NCBI RefSeq assembly: GCF_900046455.1
Contig: NZ_FCOT01000012.1
Span: 978,017-1,042,016 of the forward strand
DNA length: 64,000 nt
Source of the DNA: Cellulomonas timonensis
GTDB taxonomy: Bacteria > Actinomycetota > Actinomycetes > Actinomycetales > Cellulomonadaceae
Direction of reading: 5' to 3'
Positions 17,699 through 28,573 of this stretch are shown here, one piece after another. Under the pieces are notes generated by a model. The model was not told the origin of the DNA and made no database searches. It was given only the letters and a program-made list of their open reading frames with translations. The position numbers were made by a program, and so were the translations under genes. Numbering within the stretch: position 1 is the stretch's first letter; every line of letters starts with the position of its first letter.

Positions 17699-18202
17699 TC
17701 ACGGTTCTCGCGGTGTGACGGCGGTGACCGTCAGGCAGGTCTCGTCGTCGATGGCGGCGGGCATCGGGTCGAGCACGAGCGCCATCGGGTGCCCCCAGTG
17801 CGGGCTGAAGGTGGCGTGTGCGTTCCCGTCGCCCGCGACGGCGGCCTCGAGCCGGTCGAAGAGGTCGGGGACGGTGGGGATGTCCTCGTACTGCTCGGCA
17901 GTGGGCGTCCACCCGTCGGGGATCTCGGACGCGACCTCGGCCACGGCGCCGCCGGTCACGCGCACAGCCCAGCGGCCCACGAGCTGCTGCTCGCCGCAGG
18001 TGCCCTCGAGCACGTAGGAGTAGTCGGCCATGTCGGCGGTCCCCCCCCGTTCGCGGGCCTGCGCGAGGTCCTCCTCGCTGGGGTTCGGCCCCTGCGGCGG
18101 CTCGCCCGCCGCTCCCCAGGGTGTGCAGCCGCTGAGGGCCGCCGCACCGAGGAGGGCGCCGACGGGCGCGACAGCCAGGCTGCGCGCTCGTCGGCGTCTC
18201 AT
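17699..18202 (-). CDS. DUF6174 lipoprotein
   Basis: 167-residue exported lipoprotein. An Arg-rich start (MRRRRARSLAV) leads to a hydrophobic core and the lipobox LSGC (cysteine about residue 26). The mature domain has the DUF6174 pattern: YSYVLEGTCGEQQLVGRWAV with a Tyr-x-Tyr and a conserved Cys, the GGAVAEV turn, TVPDLFDRLEAAV, and a C-terminal DDETCLTVTAV. Function unknown. It starts one base after the purA stop, so the two are probably co-transcribed. Confidence 0.82.
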   Translation of the reverse strand: MRRRRARSLAVAPVGALLGAAALSGCTPWGAAGEPPQGPNPSEEDLAQARERGGTADMADYSYVLEGTCGEQQLVGRWAVRVTGGAVAEVASEIPDGWTPTAEQYEDIPTVPDLFDRLEAAVAGDGNAHATFSPHWGHPMALVLDPMPAAIDDETCLTVTAVTPREP

Positions 18203-18203
18203 G

Positions 18204-19628
<1,425 letters not shown>

Positions 19629-19679
19629 TCATTGACCTGCGCGGCCAGTTGGGCGATACACACCTCGCCACGCGCCAGA

Positions 19680-20102
19680 TCAGCGCAGCGCCGCGACCTC
19701 GACCACCGACGTGCCGGAGTCCGCCAGGAACTGCGTGCACCGCTCGGCCTCGTCCTCCTCGCCGATGGCGTCCGCCGCCTCGGTCAACGCGAGCAGCGCC
19801 CGGAGGAAGCCCTGGTTCGGCACGTGGTCGGCGGGGATCTCGCCGACGCCGCGCCACCCCGCGCGCCGCAGCGCGTCGAGCCCGCGGTGGTAGCCGGTGC
19901 GCGCGTAGGCGTACGCCGCGACGGGGTCGCCGGTCTCGGAGAGCGCCTGCTCGGCGAGCAGCGCCCAGGCGAACGACGACGCGGGCACGGCCCGGGCGGC
20001 GTCACGCGCGTCCGACCCACCGGAGAGCAGGAGACGCGCCTCGGCGTCGGCGCCATCGGCGGGCAGGAGGGTGGGCTCAGGGCCGAGCAGGTTCCGGTTC
20101 AT
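19680..20102 (-). CDS. DUF3151 protein
   Basis: 140-residue cytoplasmic protein from ATG 20102. It has the DUF3151 features LLSGGSDARDAARAVPASSF, AWALLAEQALSETGDPVAAY, AYARTGYHRGLDALRRAGWR and GPVPNQGFLRALLAL-like spacing (HVPNQGFLRALLALTEAADA). Actinobacterial, helical, function unknown. It lies upstream of purA on the same strand with a gap of about 190 bases in which I see nothing but a weak promoter-like region. Confidence 0.88.
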   Translation of the reverse strand: MNRNLLGPEPTLLPADGADAEARLLLSGGSDARDAARAVPASSFAWALLAEQALSETGDPVAAYAYARTGYHRGLDALRRAGWRGVGEIPADHVPNQGFLRALLALTEAADAIGEEDEAERCTQFLADSGTSVVEVAALR

Positions 20103-20227
20103 GGGGCCAGTCTGGCAGCGATGCCACGACCCGGAGCCAGGCGCGAGCCCAACGGGGTGCGGGTCCCAGCGTCCATGGCTACAGTCGAAGCGCGCGTGCC
20201 CCCTCCGCCTCTCCCCCGAGGACGACA

Positions 20228-20596
20228 ATGATCGAGATCTCGACGTCGCCGACGACGACCACCGTTGTCATCGAAGGCGACCTGGACCTCGCGGAGCGTG
20301 ACCAGTTCCCCGAGATCGCCGCCCGCATCGTCGGGCTGCGCCGTCAGCTCCTCGTCATCGACATGTGCGGTGTGACGTTCATGGACTCGACGGGCGCCGC
20401 GTTCCTCATCTCGCTGGCCGACTCGGGCCGCAGGCGCGGTGGCGCCACGGTGTTGCGGGGCGCGGACGCCCGGGCCCTGTTCGTCATCGGGGTGTGCGGC
20501 GCGCTCGCCCTGTTCCGGGTCGACGACGAGTGCAACCACGACCGCCACTCGTCGGGCTTCCGCCGGCCCGCTAGCGGCACGGTCGCCCCCGCCTGA
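20228..20596 (+). CDS. STAS-domain anti-sigma factor antagonist (first)
   Basis: 122-residue single STAS domain. Strand MIEISTSPTTTTVVIEGDLD opens it, and the phosphorylation site region is MCGVTFMDSTGAAFLISLAD, where the serine or threonine of DSTG is the usual kinase target. The C-terminal 25 residues are a basic extension (CNHDRHSSGFRRP). It would release a sigma factor by binding an anti-sigma kinase when unphosphorylated. Convergent with the SpoIIE phosphatase gene, 45 bases apart, which likely acts on it. Confidence 0.85.
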   Translation: MIEISTSPTTTTVVIEGDLDLAERDQFPEIAARIVGLRRQLLVIDMCGVTFMDSTGAAFLISLADSGRRRGGATVLRGADARALFVIGVCGALALFRVDDECNHDRHSSGFRRPASGTVAPA

Positions 20597-20641
20597 CACC
20601 GCGCGGGCCCGCGCCCACACCGTGCCGGCCGCAGCAGCAGG

Positions 20642-22804
20642 TCAGCCGTGCGACCGATCGTGGCCGGCCGGTCGCATCTCGCCACGCACCTTCGCCCACA
20701 CGAGCTTCCCGTCGCGCGCCGGCCGCCACCCCCAGTCGGCCAGGCGGTCGACGATCTGCATCCCGTATCCGCCGATGCGTCCCGGGTGCCCGTCGGTGGC
20801 CACCGGCGGCGTCGGGTTGGAGTCCTCGACCTCGATCCGCAGGCCCTCGCCGGTGTCGTACAGGCGCAGCGCGATGTGGCCCCACCCGTGCAGCACCGCG
20901 TTGGCGACCAGTTCGGAGACGACCAGCTCGGCGCTCGGCCCGTCGGGCAGCGACCACGCCTGGCAGGTGCGCAGCACCGCGTGCCGTGCCCGCCCGATGG
21001 ACGCCGGCTCGCTAGGCAGCAGCCACCTGCGGCTGCGCGGGCTGCCGGAGAACGCGGCATCGTCCTCAGGGTCGGGGACCCGCACCACGACCACCGCGAC
21101 GTCATCCTCGGGGCTGTCCGCCAGCCGGGACAGGAGCTCCTCGCCGATGCCGGCGGCGTCGATGGCGGTGATGCCCGACGCGATCTCGACGAGCGCGTCC
21201 ACGCCGTCGCGCAGCGCGCGGTCGCGCCGCTCGATGAGCCCGTCGGTGTAGAAGATCAGCACGTCGCCGGGCGCCAGGTCGGCGCTGGCGGTGGTGCGCG
21301 GACGCCCGCCGAAGCCGATCAGGGGACCTGAGGCCTCCCCCAGCGAGGTCACCTCGCCGCGCCGCGCCAGCAGCGCCGGCAGGTGGCCGGCCCGGGAGTA
21401 CTCCACATGCCAGCCCTCGCCGGCCCGGGTCAGCGTGGTGAGCACCAGGGCGGCGGAGCGCGGGATGCGCATCCCGGCCACGAGCTGGTCGACCCGCTCG
21501 AGCACCGGGCCCGGCGACGTCACCTCATACGCGTAGGAGCGCACCACGGACCGCAGCTGCCCCATCGCGGCGGCGGCCTCGACGTCATGGCCCACGACGT
21601 CGCCGATGACCACGCCGACGACCTCCGGGGAGATCTGCAGCACGTCGTACCAGTCGCCGCCCACCTGCGCGTGCTCGGCGTTGGGCGCGTAATACGTCCA
21701 CACGTCCAGCCCGACGATCTCGGCCTGCTCGGGGAGCATCGGGCGCTGCAGCGTCTCGGCGAGCCGGTGCTCGCGCTCGTACAGGCGCACGTTGTCCACG
21801 GCCAGGCCCACGCGTCGCACGGTGAGCTGCAGCACGGTGCGGGCCGACTCGTCGAGCGCCTCAGCACTGACGCCGTGGGAGGCGTCGCGCGGGATCACGG
21901 CGAGCACGCCCATCACCCGGCGGCGCCCCGGCACCGGCAGCACCAGCACCTCGGTGAGCGTGGGGGCGATCTGCGCGACGAGCGGGCGGACGTGCTCCGC
22001 GAGCCATCCGGAGGCGCTCGTGGTCGCGTGCCAGCCCGTGAGGTCCAGCGTCACGGGGACGTCGAGCGCGCCGTCGAGGAGCTGCTGCACCTGGTCCGGC
22101 TGGTCGCGGAACGCGGCGGGGACGTCGTCGGGTGGGACGTTGCCGTGGCGGCGGCCACTGCCCGACGGCGGGGCCGTGACGGCGATGCCGTCGGCGGCGC
22201 TCAACCCGCCGTCGTTCAGGTAGAAGCCGGCCCACGACACGACGTTCCCGCGCTCCAGGAGCCGTGCGATCTCCCGCAGCGTGTGCGGGTCGTCGAGGTC
22301 CATCAGCAGGTCGGAGATCTGCGCCACCAGGCCCAGGCTCGTGCGCTCGGTGCGCTCCTGCTCCACCAGGGCGGCCTGTGCGGCGTCCCGCTCCACCAGC
22401 TCGGTGACGTCGACCAGCACGACCACGCTGTGCCGGGCCGGCCCGCCATCCGTGCTCGGCACCGGGGCCACGGACGCCCGGGTCCAGATCGGGGCGCCGT
22501 CGGCACGGCGCCCGCACACCGTCGCGGTGCCCCGCTCCCCGGCCTCCACCAGATCGTGCAGTCGTGAGATCTCCGCCTGGTCGGTCCACTCGCCATACAG
22601 GATGTCGGGCGCTCGGCCCGCCACACCGTCGAGTGAGAAACCCGTGGATCGTGTGAAAGCGTCGTTGACCCACACGATGCGAGGGCCGGAAAGGCCCAGT
22701 TCCATGATGAAACAGGGGATGTCAGCGACCCGCAGTGCTCTGTCGCGCAGTTCTGCGAGAGACTCGCCATGATGATCGGGGGCCAGGGAGTTGACCGCGA
22801 CCAC
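20642..22804 (-). CDS. PAS-GAF-SpoIIE serine phosphatase with C-terminal HATPase_c domain
   Basis: 720-residue sensor of a partner-switching pathway. A PAS domain (residues about 24-140: IVWVNDAFTRSTGFSLDGV) is followed by a GAF domain (about 150-340) with no obvious cofactor ligands. The PP2C SpoIIE domain (about 355-575) has VGGDWYDVLQ, VIGDVVGHDVEAAAAM, VLIFYTDGLIERRDRA and a final SPEDDVAVVVVRV, so the metal-binding aspartates are intact. The RsbW-like kinase domain (about 590-715) has ELVVSELVANAVLHG (N box) and GRIGGYGMQIVDRLADWGW (G box). No membrane segments. Phosphatase and kinase-like anti-sigma function are in one chain. The start is GTG. Confidence 0.9.
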   Translation of the reverse strand: MVAVNSLAPDHHGESLAELRDRALRVADIPCFIMELGLSGPRIVWVNDAFTRSTGFSLDGVAGRAPDILYGEWTDQAEISRLHDLVEAGERGTATVCGRRADGAPIWTRASVAPVPSTDGGPARHSVVVLVDVTELVERDAAQAALVEQERTERTSLGLVAQISDLLMDLDDPHTLREIARLLERGNVVSWAGFYLNDGGLSAADGIAVTAPPSGSGRRHGNVPPDDVPAAFRDQPDQVQQLLDGALDVPVTLDLTGWHATTSASGWLAEHVRPLVAQIAPTLTEVLVLPVPGRRRVMGVLAVIPRDASHGVSAEALDESARTVLQLTVRRVGLAVDNVRLYEREHRLAETLQRPMLPEQAEIVGLDVWTYYAPNAEHAQVGGDWYDVLQISPEVVGVVIGDVVGHDVEAAAAMGQLRSVVRSYAYEVTSPGPVLERVDQLVAGMRIPRSAALVLTTLTRAGEGWHVEYSRAGHLPALLARRGEVTSLGEASGPLIGFGGRPRTTASADLAPGDVLIFYTDGLIERRDRALRDGVDALVEIASGITAIDAAGIGEELLSRLADSPEDDVAVVVVRVPDPEDDAAFSGSPRSRRWLLPSEPASIGRARHAVLRTCQAWSLPDGPSAELVVSELVANAVLHGWGHIALRLYDTGEGLRIEVEDSNPTPPVATDGHPGRIGGYGMQIVDRLADWGWRPARDGKLVWAKVRGEMRPAGHDRSHG

Positions 22805-22902
22805 CTCCGATCGTCTAGCGTGCCGAACAGGTGCTGCGACCGAACGCAGCCCGTGCAGGAACCGGGGCCTCGGGGATCGCCCGTGCCCGGGGAAGGAGCA
22901 TC

Positions 22903-23358
22903 GTGCGCGACGGTAACAGCCCGACGACGGACGAGCCCGCCCAGAGCAGCGGGGGGGCCGCAGGAATCACCCCGGGCGCCCCCGCGGGCGAGCCGGGAAC
23001 CGTCCATGTCATCCTCGGCGCGGATCGGACGCGCATCGTCCTCTCGGGCGAGATCGACGCCGATCTGGGGCCCGACCTCCAGGAGGCGACGACCGATGCC
23101 GAGCAGGCCGGTCTGCCGATCGAGGTCGACGCCCATCATGTGACGTTCATGGACTCGTCGGGTGTGGCGTTCCTCGCCCGCTTGTCGATCCGTAGCCAGC
23201 ACCGGGTGCGCCTCCTGCGGGTGCCGCCCACGGTGCGGTTCCTCCTCGAGGTGACCCGCATTGGCGAGCTCCTCGACGTGGTCGACGTCGATGAGCCCCA
23301 CGACTTCGACGCGGCGCCCGAAGGGGCGCCAGGTGAGACGGACCCCGCCGCACCCTGA
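22903..23358 (+). CDS. STAS-domain anti-sigma factor antagonist (second)
   Basis: 151 residues from GTG 22903, with a GGAAGGAG site at 22891-22898. The first 45 residues are a Ser/Pro/Gly-rich linker, and the STAS domain follows (GTVHVILGADRTRIVLSGEI). The phosphosite region VTFMDSSGVAFLARLSI has DSSG intact. The C-terminal tail is acidic (EPHDFDAAPEGAPGETD). Divergent from the SpoIIE phosphatase with about 100 bases between, so both STAS proteins flank their probable regulator. Longer frames upstream to 22831 lack a start with a good ribosome site. Confidence 0.85.
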   Translation: MRDGNSPTTDEPAQSSGGAAGITPGAPAGEPGTVHVILGADRTRIVLSGEIDADLGPDLQEATTDAEQAGLPIEVDAHHVTFMDSSGVAFLARLSIRSQHRVRLLRVPPTVRFLLEVTRIGELLDVVDVDEPHDFDAAPEGAPGETDPAAP

Positions 23359-23407
23359 GACGCAGCCGCCCTCTCCCCGGGTGCCGGCTCCGCGCCCTGA
23401 GACGGCT

Positions 23408-23450
23408 GAAGGCCCGGCCCCGACGCGATGAGCGTCGGAGCCGGGCCTTC
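23408..23450. terminator. Bidirectional terminator between STAS gene and fbaA
   Basis: A 19-base perfect stem (gaaggcccggccccgacgc and its complement) with a 5-base loop gatga, lying between convergent genes. The stem is very GC-rich and has no long T tract, the usual actinobacterial form. Confidence 0.8.
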
Positions 23451-23477
23451 GTCGATCAGTCGATCAGACGGTCAAGC

Positions 23478-24497
<1,020 letters not shown>

Positions 24498-24576
24498 CGA
24501 GGATTCTCCTGGTGCTAGTGGGAGTGGTTTTCCACCTGAGTCTTCCACGTCCTGGGCATGGCGCGATCAGGACGTC

Positions 24577-25278
24577 CTACCCATCGGACCGTGGGGCCAC
24601 ATGCTGCGAGATCCACGCGTGCATCGCGATGGCCGCCGCGGCGCCCGCGTTGATGGACCGCGTCGATCCGAACTGGGCGATGTGCAGCACGTCCACCGCT
24701 GCGGCCTGCGCCTCCGGTGACAGCCCGGCGCTCTCCTGCCCGAACAGGAGCACGCACTCGCGGGGCAGCGGGTACCCCTCGAGCGGCACGGAGCCGGGCA
24801 GGTTGTCGACGCCGATCACCGGCAGCGGCCCGCCGCCGGTGCCGGCGGTCCGCGCCCAGGCGAGCAGGTCGGCGACGTCGGGATGGTGGCGCAGGTGCTG
24901 GTACCGGTCGGTGACCATCGCGCCCCGGCGGTTCCAGCGGCGCCGCCCGACGATGTGCACCTCGGCGGCGGCGAACGCGTTGGCGGTGCGCACCACCGAG
25001 CCGATGTTCATGTCATGCGCCCAGTTCTCGATGGCCACATGGAACGGGTGCCGCCGGGTGTCGAGGTCGGCGGCGATCGCCTCGACCGTCCAGTAGCGGT
25101 ACCTGTCCACGACGTTGCGGCGGTCGCCCTGCTCGAGCAGCTCGGGGTCATACCGCTGCCGGCCGTCGGGGCCGTCGAGCGGCGGCCAGGCGGCGCGGCC
25201 CCCGGGCCAGGGGCCCGCGCCGACGCCCAGGTCGGCCTCCCGGTCGGCGCTGCCGGCGGTCACGCTGTCGTCGCTCAC
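24577..25278 (-). CDS. TrmH/SpoU-family RNA methyltransferase
   Basis: AdoMet-dependent 2'-O-ribose methyltransferase, about 233 residues. The three SpoU motifs are present: ENWAHDMNIGSVVRTANAF (motif 1), VLLFGQESAGLSPEA (motif 2) and QFGSTRSINAGAAAAIAM (motif 3), which form the trefoil knot. The target RNA is unknown. GTG 25278 is the likely start but lies in a perfect hairpin (25276-25317); an alternative is a GTG four codons downstream (VTAGSADREADLG). The N-terminal 25 residues are Gly/Pro/Asp-rich and not part of the fold. Confidence 0.9.
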   Translation of the reverse strand: MSDDSVTAGSADREADLGVGAGPWPGGRAAWPPLDGPDGRQRYDPELLEQGDRRNVVDRYRYWTVEAIAADLDTRRHPFHVAIENWAHDMNIGSVVRTANAFAAAEVHIVGRRRWNRRGAMVTDRYQHLRHHPDVADLLAWARTAGTGGGPLPVIGVDNLPGSVPLEGYPLPRECVLLFGQESAGLSPEAQAAAVDVLHIAQFGSTRSINAGAAAAIAMHAWISQHVAPRSDG

Positions 25279-25317
25279 GCCCACATCCTCGCCGAGCCCG
25301 GCGAGGATGTGGGCGTG
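25276..25317. terminator. 19-base-pair hairpin covering the methyltransferase start
   Basis: A perfect 19-base stem (cacgcccacatcctcgccg at 25276-25294 and its complement at 25299-25317) with a 4-base loop. It lies 17 bases beyond the stop of the pectate lyase gene, so it most likely terminates that transcript. It also includes the GTG assigned as the methyltransferase start. Confidence 0.7.
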
Positions 25318-25333
25318 CGATCGCGCGAGGCGG

Positions 25334-26779
25334 TCAGCCGCGCCCGGGGTGTCCCGGCTTCGGGCTGGCTGGCGCCTTCGAGACGATGCGCCCGGCGCCC
25401 GCCTCCTTCTGGACGATCCGCTCCACACTGCGCACCGGGTCCTTGTCGGCGGCGTGGACCGGCTCCCACCCGGCGGGCCCGGCGAACGGGGCGCCGCCGG
25501 CGGCGAGGAAGGCGTCGAGCGCGCTGGCCGGTCGGCCGTTGACGAGCGTGCCCTTCTCGGTGAGCTGCGTGGCGCCCCAGTTGGTCAGCACTGACGACAG
25601 CTCCACGCCGCGTCCGAGCCGCAGCACGTTGTCCTCGAGGTAGAGCTGGGACTGGGTGCCCGGGCCCCACTGGTACTGGTACAGGTCGTCGCCCGTGACC
25701 ACGTACAGGTTGTCGTAGACGTGCACCTGGCCGTAGCGCACCCGCGGGGCCCGCTGCCCGATGCCCTCCCAGAGGTTGTGGTGGATCGTCACCTTGAGGG
25801 TGCCCACGTCCGCCGGGCGGTTGTTCGACGAGCCGATGAGCATCGTCTTGTCGTGGCCGGTGAACCGGTTGTAGGCGACGGTCACGTAGTTCGAGCTGTG
25901 CGTGATGTCCAGCAGCCCGTCATGCACCTCATAGGGGCGCCCGTAGACCGTCGGCAGGCTCGACGCCGGGTGGTCGCCATCGTCGAACGTGGAGTTGGCC
26001 ACCCACACGTTGGTCGAGGTCCACACCGAGACGTTGTCGTAGGCCGAGTTCCAGTTGCCCTCGTCGGTGTCGCCCGGGTCCCACTGCGGGAAGCAGTCAT
26101 ACGCGTCGCTGAAGGTCAGGTTCCGCAGGATCACGTTGGCGGAGTCGCGGATGCGCATGTTCGCGCCCACGATGCGCGCGTCCTTGCCGAGCCCGACGAT
26201 CGTCACGTGGGAGCCCACGTGCTGCTGCGTCTGCTTGGCCTGCACGGCGGCGGCGGCCACGCGCGCGTCCTCGAGCGGGCCCGAGGGGTCCGTCCGACCC
26301 CAGACCGCCGGGTCGTAGGCCGCGATGTAGGCGTCCATGCTGAACGGCGCCGCGGGGTCGCCACCCACTCCGATCTGCCCGGCGAAGTCGTCGCAGGTGA
26401 GGCGGGCGCCGTCGGCCCCCGCGAACGCGTCGATCGTGCCCTTGACGTAGATGACCCGCGGGGTCGTGTCACCGCGTGCCGCAGACCCACCGAGCGCGGC
26501 GCGGAGCTCATCCCAGGTGCGGACGGTGAAGACGTGCGCGTCGTCCGCCACGGCGCCACCGGTGGTGCCGCCGTTGGCCGCCGCCCAGCCGTCGTCGTCG
26601 GGGAGGACCTCGCGGCCGAGGTCGCGGGCGCCCTTGCCGGGGCCGCCGTGGCCGCCCGATCCGTGCCCGGACCCTGTGGGCTGGCGGGGGCCGGCTATGG
26701 CGGGTGGCAGGGCCACCGTGCCGAGGAGCAGCGCCGCCGCCGTGCAGGTGGCGAGCATGCGTGCGTGGGTGCGTGCCAT
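25334..26779 (-). CDS. Secreted pectate lyase, polysaccharide lyase family 1
   Basis: Secreted Ca-dependent cleavage of polygalacturonate by beta-elimination. 481 residues. The Sec signal peptide is MARTHARML followed by a hydrophobic run, cut near AIAGP (about residue 29). A Gly/His linker (GSGHGSGGHGGPGKG) precedes the beta-helix. Family marks are DECFPQW-like YDCFPQWDPGD and GNWNSAYDNVSVW; VHDGLLDITHSSNYVTVAYN carries the acidic calcium ligands, and the catalytic arginine loop is QRAPRVRYGQVHVYDN, i.e. RxPxxR. It is about 80 residues longer than typical, mainly at the C-terminus. The ATG at 26779 is preferred over the frame to 27040. No nearby pectin transport genes. Confidence 0.9.
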   Translation of the reverse strand: MARTHARMLATCTAAALLLGTVALPPAIAGPRQPTGSGHGSGGHGGPGKGARDLGREVLPDDDGWAAANGGTTGGAVADDAHVFTVRTWDELRAALGGSAARGDTTPRVIYVKGTIDAFAGADGARLTCDDFAGQIGVGGDPAAPFSMDAYIAAYDPAVWGRTDPSGPLEDARVAAAAVQAKQTQQHVGSHVTIVGLGKDARIVGANMRIRDSANVILRNLTFSDAYDCFPQWDPGDTDEGNWNSAYDNVSVWTSTNVWVANSTFDDGDHPASSLPTVYGRPYEVHDGLLDITHSSNYVTVAYNRFTGHDKTMLIGSSNNRPADVGTLKVTIHHNLWEGIGQRAPRVRYGQVHVYDNLYVVTGDDLYQYQWGPGTQSQLYLEDNVLRLGRGVELSSVLTNWGATQLTEKGTLVNGRPASALDAFLAAGGAPFAGPAGWEPVHAADKDPVRSVERIVQKEAGAGRIVSKAPASPKPGHPGRG

Positions 26780-26926
26780 GCCAGGTCTCCGTTCGGTGTG
26801 CCCGACGCGCGACTGGCGACTTCCACCGGAGCAGCCCGCGGCGTCGGTGGCGCGGCCTGCGGGTGACACGGTGGCGCCTTTGTCGGGAAAGCGCAATCCA
26901 TCCGTTTTCCGGCGGTTGTCCGCACG

Positions 26927-26942
26927 CGAGGTCTTCACCTCG
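26927..26942. promoter_or_regulatory. Inverted repeat between pectate lyase and dedA
   Basis: CGAGGT-cttc-ACCTCG, a perfect 6-base inverted repeat in the 203-base divergent gap (26780-26982). A TAGGCT hexamer at 26971-26976 serves dedA. It could be an operator for the pectate lyase; no regulator for it is in the window. Confidence 0.35.
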
Positions 26943-26982
26943 TCTTCAGCCTGCGTTCCCACACGGCACGTAGGCTGGCCGG

Positions 26983-27720
26983 GTGTCCACCATGAGCGCC
27001 CTCGCGGCAGCCCTGCCCGCACTCGGATCCGTCCCAGCACTCGGGCCAGACTTCCTCAACGCGGAACACCTGATCGAGTCCTTCGGCACGTATGCGCTGA
27101 TCGGCGTGGCCATCGTGGTGTTCATCGAGACAGGGCTGCTGTTCCCGCTGCTGCCGGGTGACTCTCTGCTGTTCACGGCGGGCATGCTCGTCGCGCAGGA
27201 CCAGATGAACGTGCCGCTGTGGGCGCTCTGCCTGCTGCTGTTCGTCGCCGCGTTCGCCGGCGATCAGGTCGGCTTCCTCATCGGGCGCAAGGCCGGGCCC
27301 AAGATCTTCAACAAGCCCGACTCCCGCTTCTTCAAGCAGCAGTACATCGACCAGACCTACGCCTACTTCGACAAGTACGGCGGCCGGACCATCATCGTGG
27401 CCCGCTTCGTGCCCTTCGTGCGCACCTACGCCCCCGTCGCCGCGGGCGTCGGCAACATGACCTACCGGCACTTCGTCGCCTACAACGTCATCGGGGCGTT
27501 CATCTGGGGCGTCGGCGTCACGGTCCTCGGCTACCTGCTCGGGAACGTCACGTTCATCAAGGACAACATCGAGCTGATCCTCGTCGGCATCGTCGGCATC
27601 TCGGTGATCCCCGTCTTCGTCGAGCTGCTGCGCGCCCGGAGCAAGAAGCGCGACCCCCGGTATGACGAGCCGCAGGAGCGCGACGCCACGGCCCGGGACG
27701 CGTTCGGCCCCACCGAGTGA
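26983..27720 (+). CDS. DedA-family membrane protein
   Basis: 245-residue integral membrane protein, a probable polyprenyl-phosphate or lipid flippase or half-transporter. DedA signatures: GVAIVVFIETGLLFPLLPGD (residues about 41-60), and GDQVGFLIGRKAGPKIFNKP, GGRTIIVARFVPFVRTYAPV and AAGVGNMTYRHFVAYNVIGA, with the [FY]xRxxPxxR loop intact. Five or six membrane segments are predicted; the C-terminus is charged. It starts GTG 26983 with TAGGCT 6 bases upstream. It overlaps the HAD gene's possible GTG start at 27717 (GTGA). Confidence 0.92.
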   Translation: MSTMSALAAALPALGSVPALGPDFLNAEHLIESFGTYALIGVAIVVFIETGLLFPLLPGDSLLFTAGMLVAQDQMNVPLWALCLLLFVAAFAGDQVGFLIGRKAGPKIFNKPDSRFFKQQYIDQTYAYFDKYGGRTIIVARFVPFVRTYAPVAAGVGNMTYRHFVAYNVIGAFIWGVGVTVLGYLLGNVTFIKDNIELILVGIVGISVIPVFVELLRARSKKRDPRYDEPQERDATARDAFGPTE

Positions 27721-27743
27721 CCCGCGGCAGAGACGAGACCGGC

Positions 27744-28520
27744 ATGACCACACGACAGATCCACAGCTGGCTCACCGACATGGACGGCGTGCTCGTCCAC
27801 GAGGGCACTGCCCTCCCCGGCGCCGCCGAGTTCGTCCGGGCGCTGCGCGATGCGGACCGCCCGTTCCTCATCCTCACGAACAACTCGATCTACACCGCGC
27901 GCGACCTGCGCGCCCGCCTCGCCGCCACCGGCATCGACGTGCCCGAGGGCGCCATCTGGACCTCGGCCCTCGCCACCGCCCAGTTCCTCGCCGACCAGGT
28001 GCCCGACGGCAGCGCCTACGCCATCGGCGAGGCCGGCCTGACGACCGCGCTGTACGAGATCGGCTACACGCTCACCGAGAGCGACCCGGACTACGTGGTG
28101 CTCGGCGAGACCCGCACCTACTCGTTCGAGGCCATCACCCGCGCCATCCGCCTCATCAAGGGCGGCGCCCGGTTCATCGCCACCAACCCGGACGTCACCG
28201 GCCCGAGCCCCGAGGGCGACCTGCCCGCCACAGGCGCCGTCGCCGCGATGATCACCGCCGCCACCGGACGGCAGCCTTACTTCGTCGGAAAACCCAACCC
28301 CATGATGTTCCGTTCCGCGCTCAACCGGATCGACGCGCACTCCGAGACCACCGCGATGATCGGGGACCGGATGGACACCGACGTCGTGGCCGGCATCGAG
28401 GCCGGGCTGCAGACGTTCCTGGTGCTCACCGGCTCCACCAGCGCCGCCGACGTGGAGAAGTTCCCGTTCCGGCCCAGCCACGTCGTCGACTCGATCGCGA
28501 ACCTGGTCGACCTGGTCTGA
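27744..28520 (+). CDS. HAD-IIA family hydrolase (NagD-like)
   Basis: Phosphatase of the HAD-IIA group, 258 residues from ATG 27744. Motif I is LTDMDGVLVHEG, with aspartates D-x-D; motif II is FLILTNNSIYT; the C2 cap sits in the middle; motif III/IV is VGKPNPMMFRSAL and MIGDRMDTDVVAGIEAGL. Substrates of the family are nucleotide or sugar monophosphates such as p-nitrophenyl phosphate and UMP. An alternative GTG start at 27717 would overlap the dedA stop and could be used by translational coupling. Confidence 0.9.
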   Translation: MTTRQIHSWLTDMDGVLVHEGTALPGAAEFVRALRDADRPFLILTNNSIYTARDLRARLAATGIDVPEGAIWTSALATAQFLADQVPDGSAYAIGEAGLTTALYEIGYTLTESDPDYVVLGETRTYSFEAITRAIRLIKGGARFIATNPDVTGPSPEGDLPATGAVAAMITAATGRQPYFVGKPNPMMFRSALNRIDAHSETTAMIGDRMDTDVVAGIEAGLQTFLVLTGSTSAADVEKFPFRPSHVVDSIANLVDLV

Positions 28521-28523
28521 CGC

Positions 28524-28560
28524 ACGAAGGGCGCCGACCACGACGGTCGGCGCCCTTCGT
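28524..28560. terminator. Terminator after the HAD hydrolase gene
   Basis: A 16-base perfect stem acgaagggcgccgacc with its complement and a 5-base loop, between the HAD gene and the oppositely oriented lemA gene. It can serve both strands. Confidence 0.8.
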
Positions 28561-28573
28561 CATGCCGTGAGGC

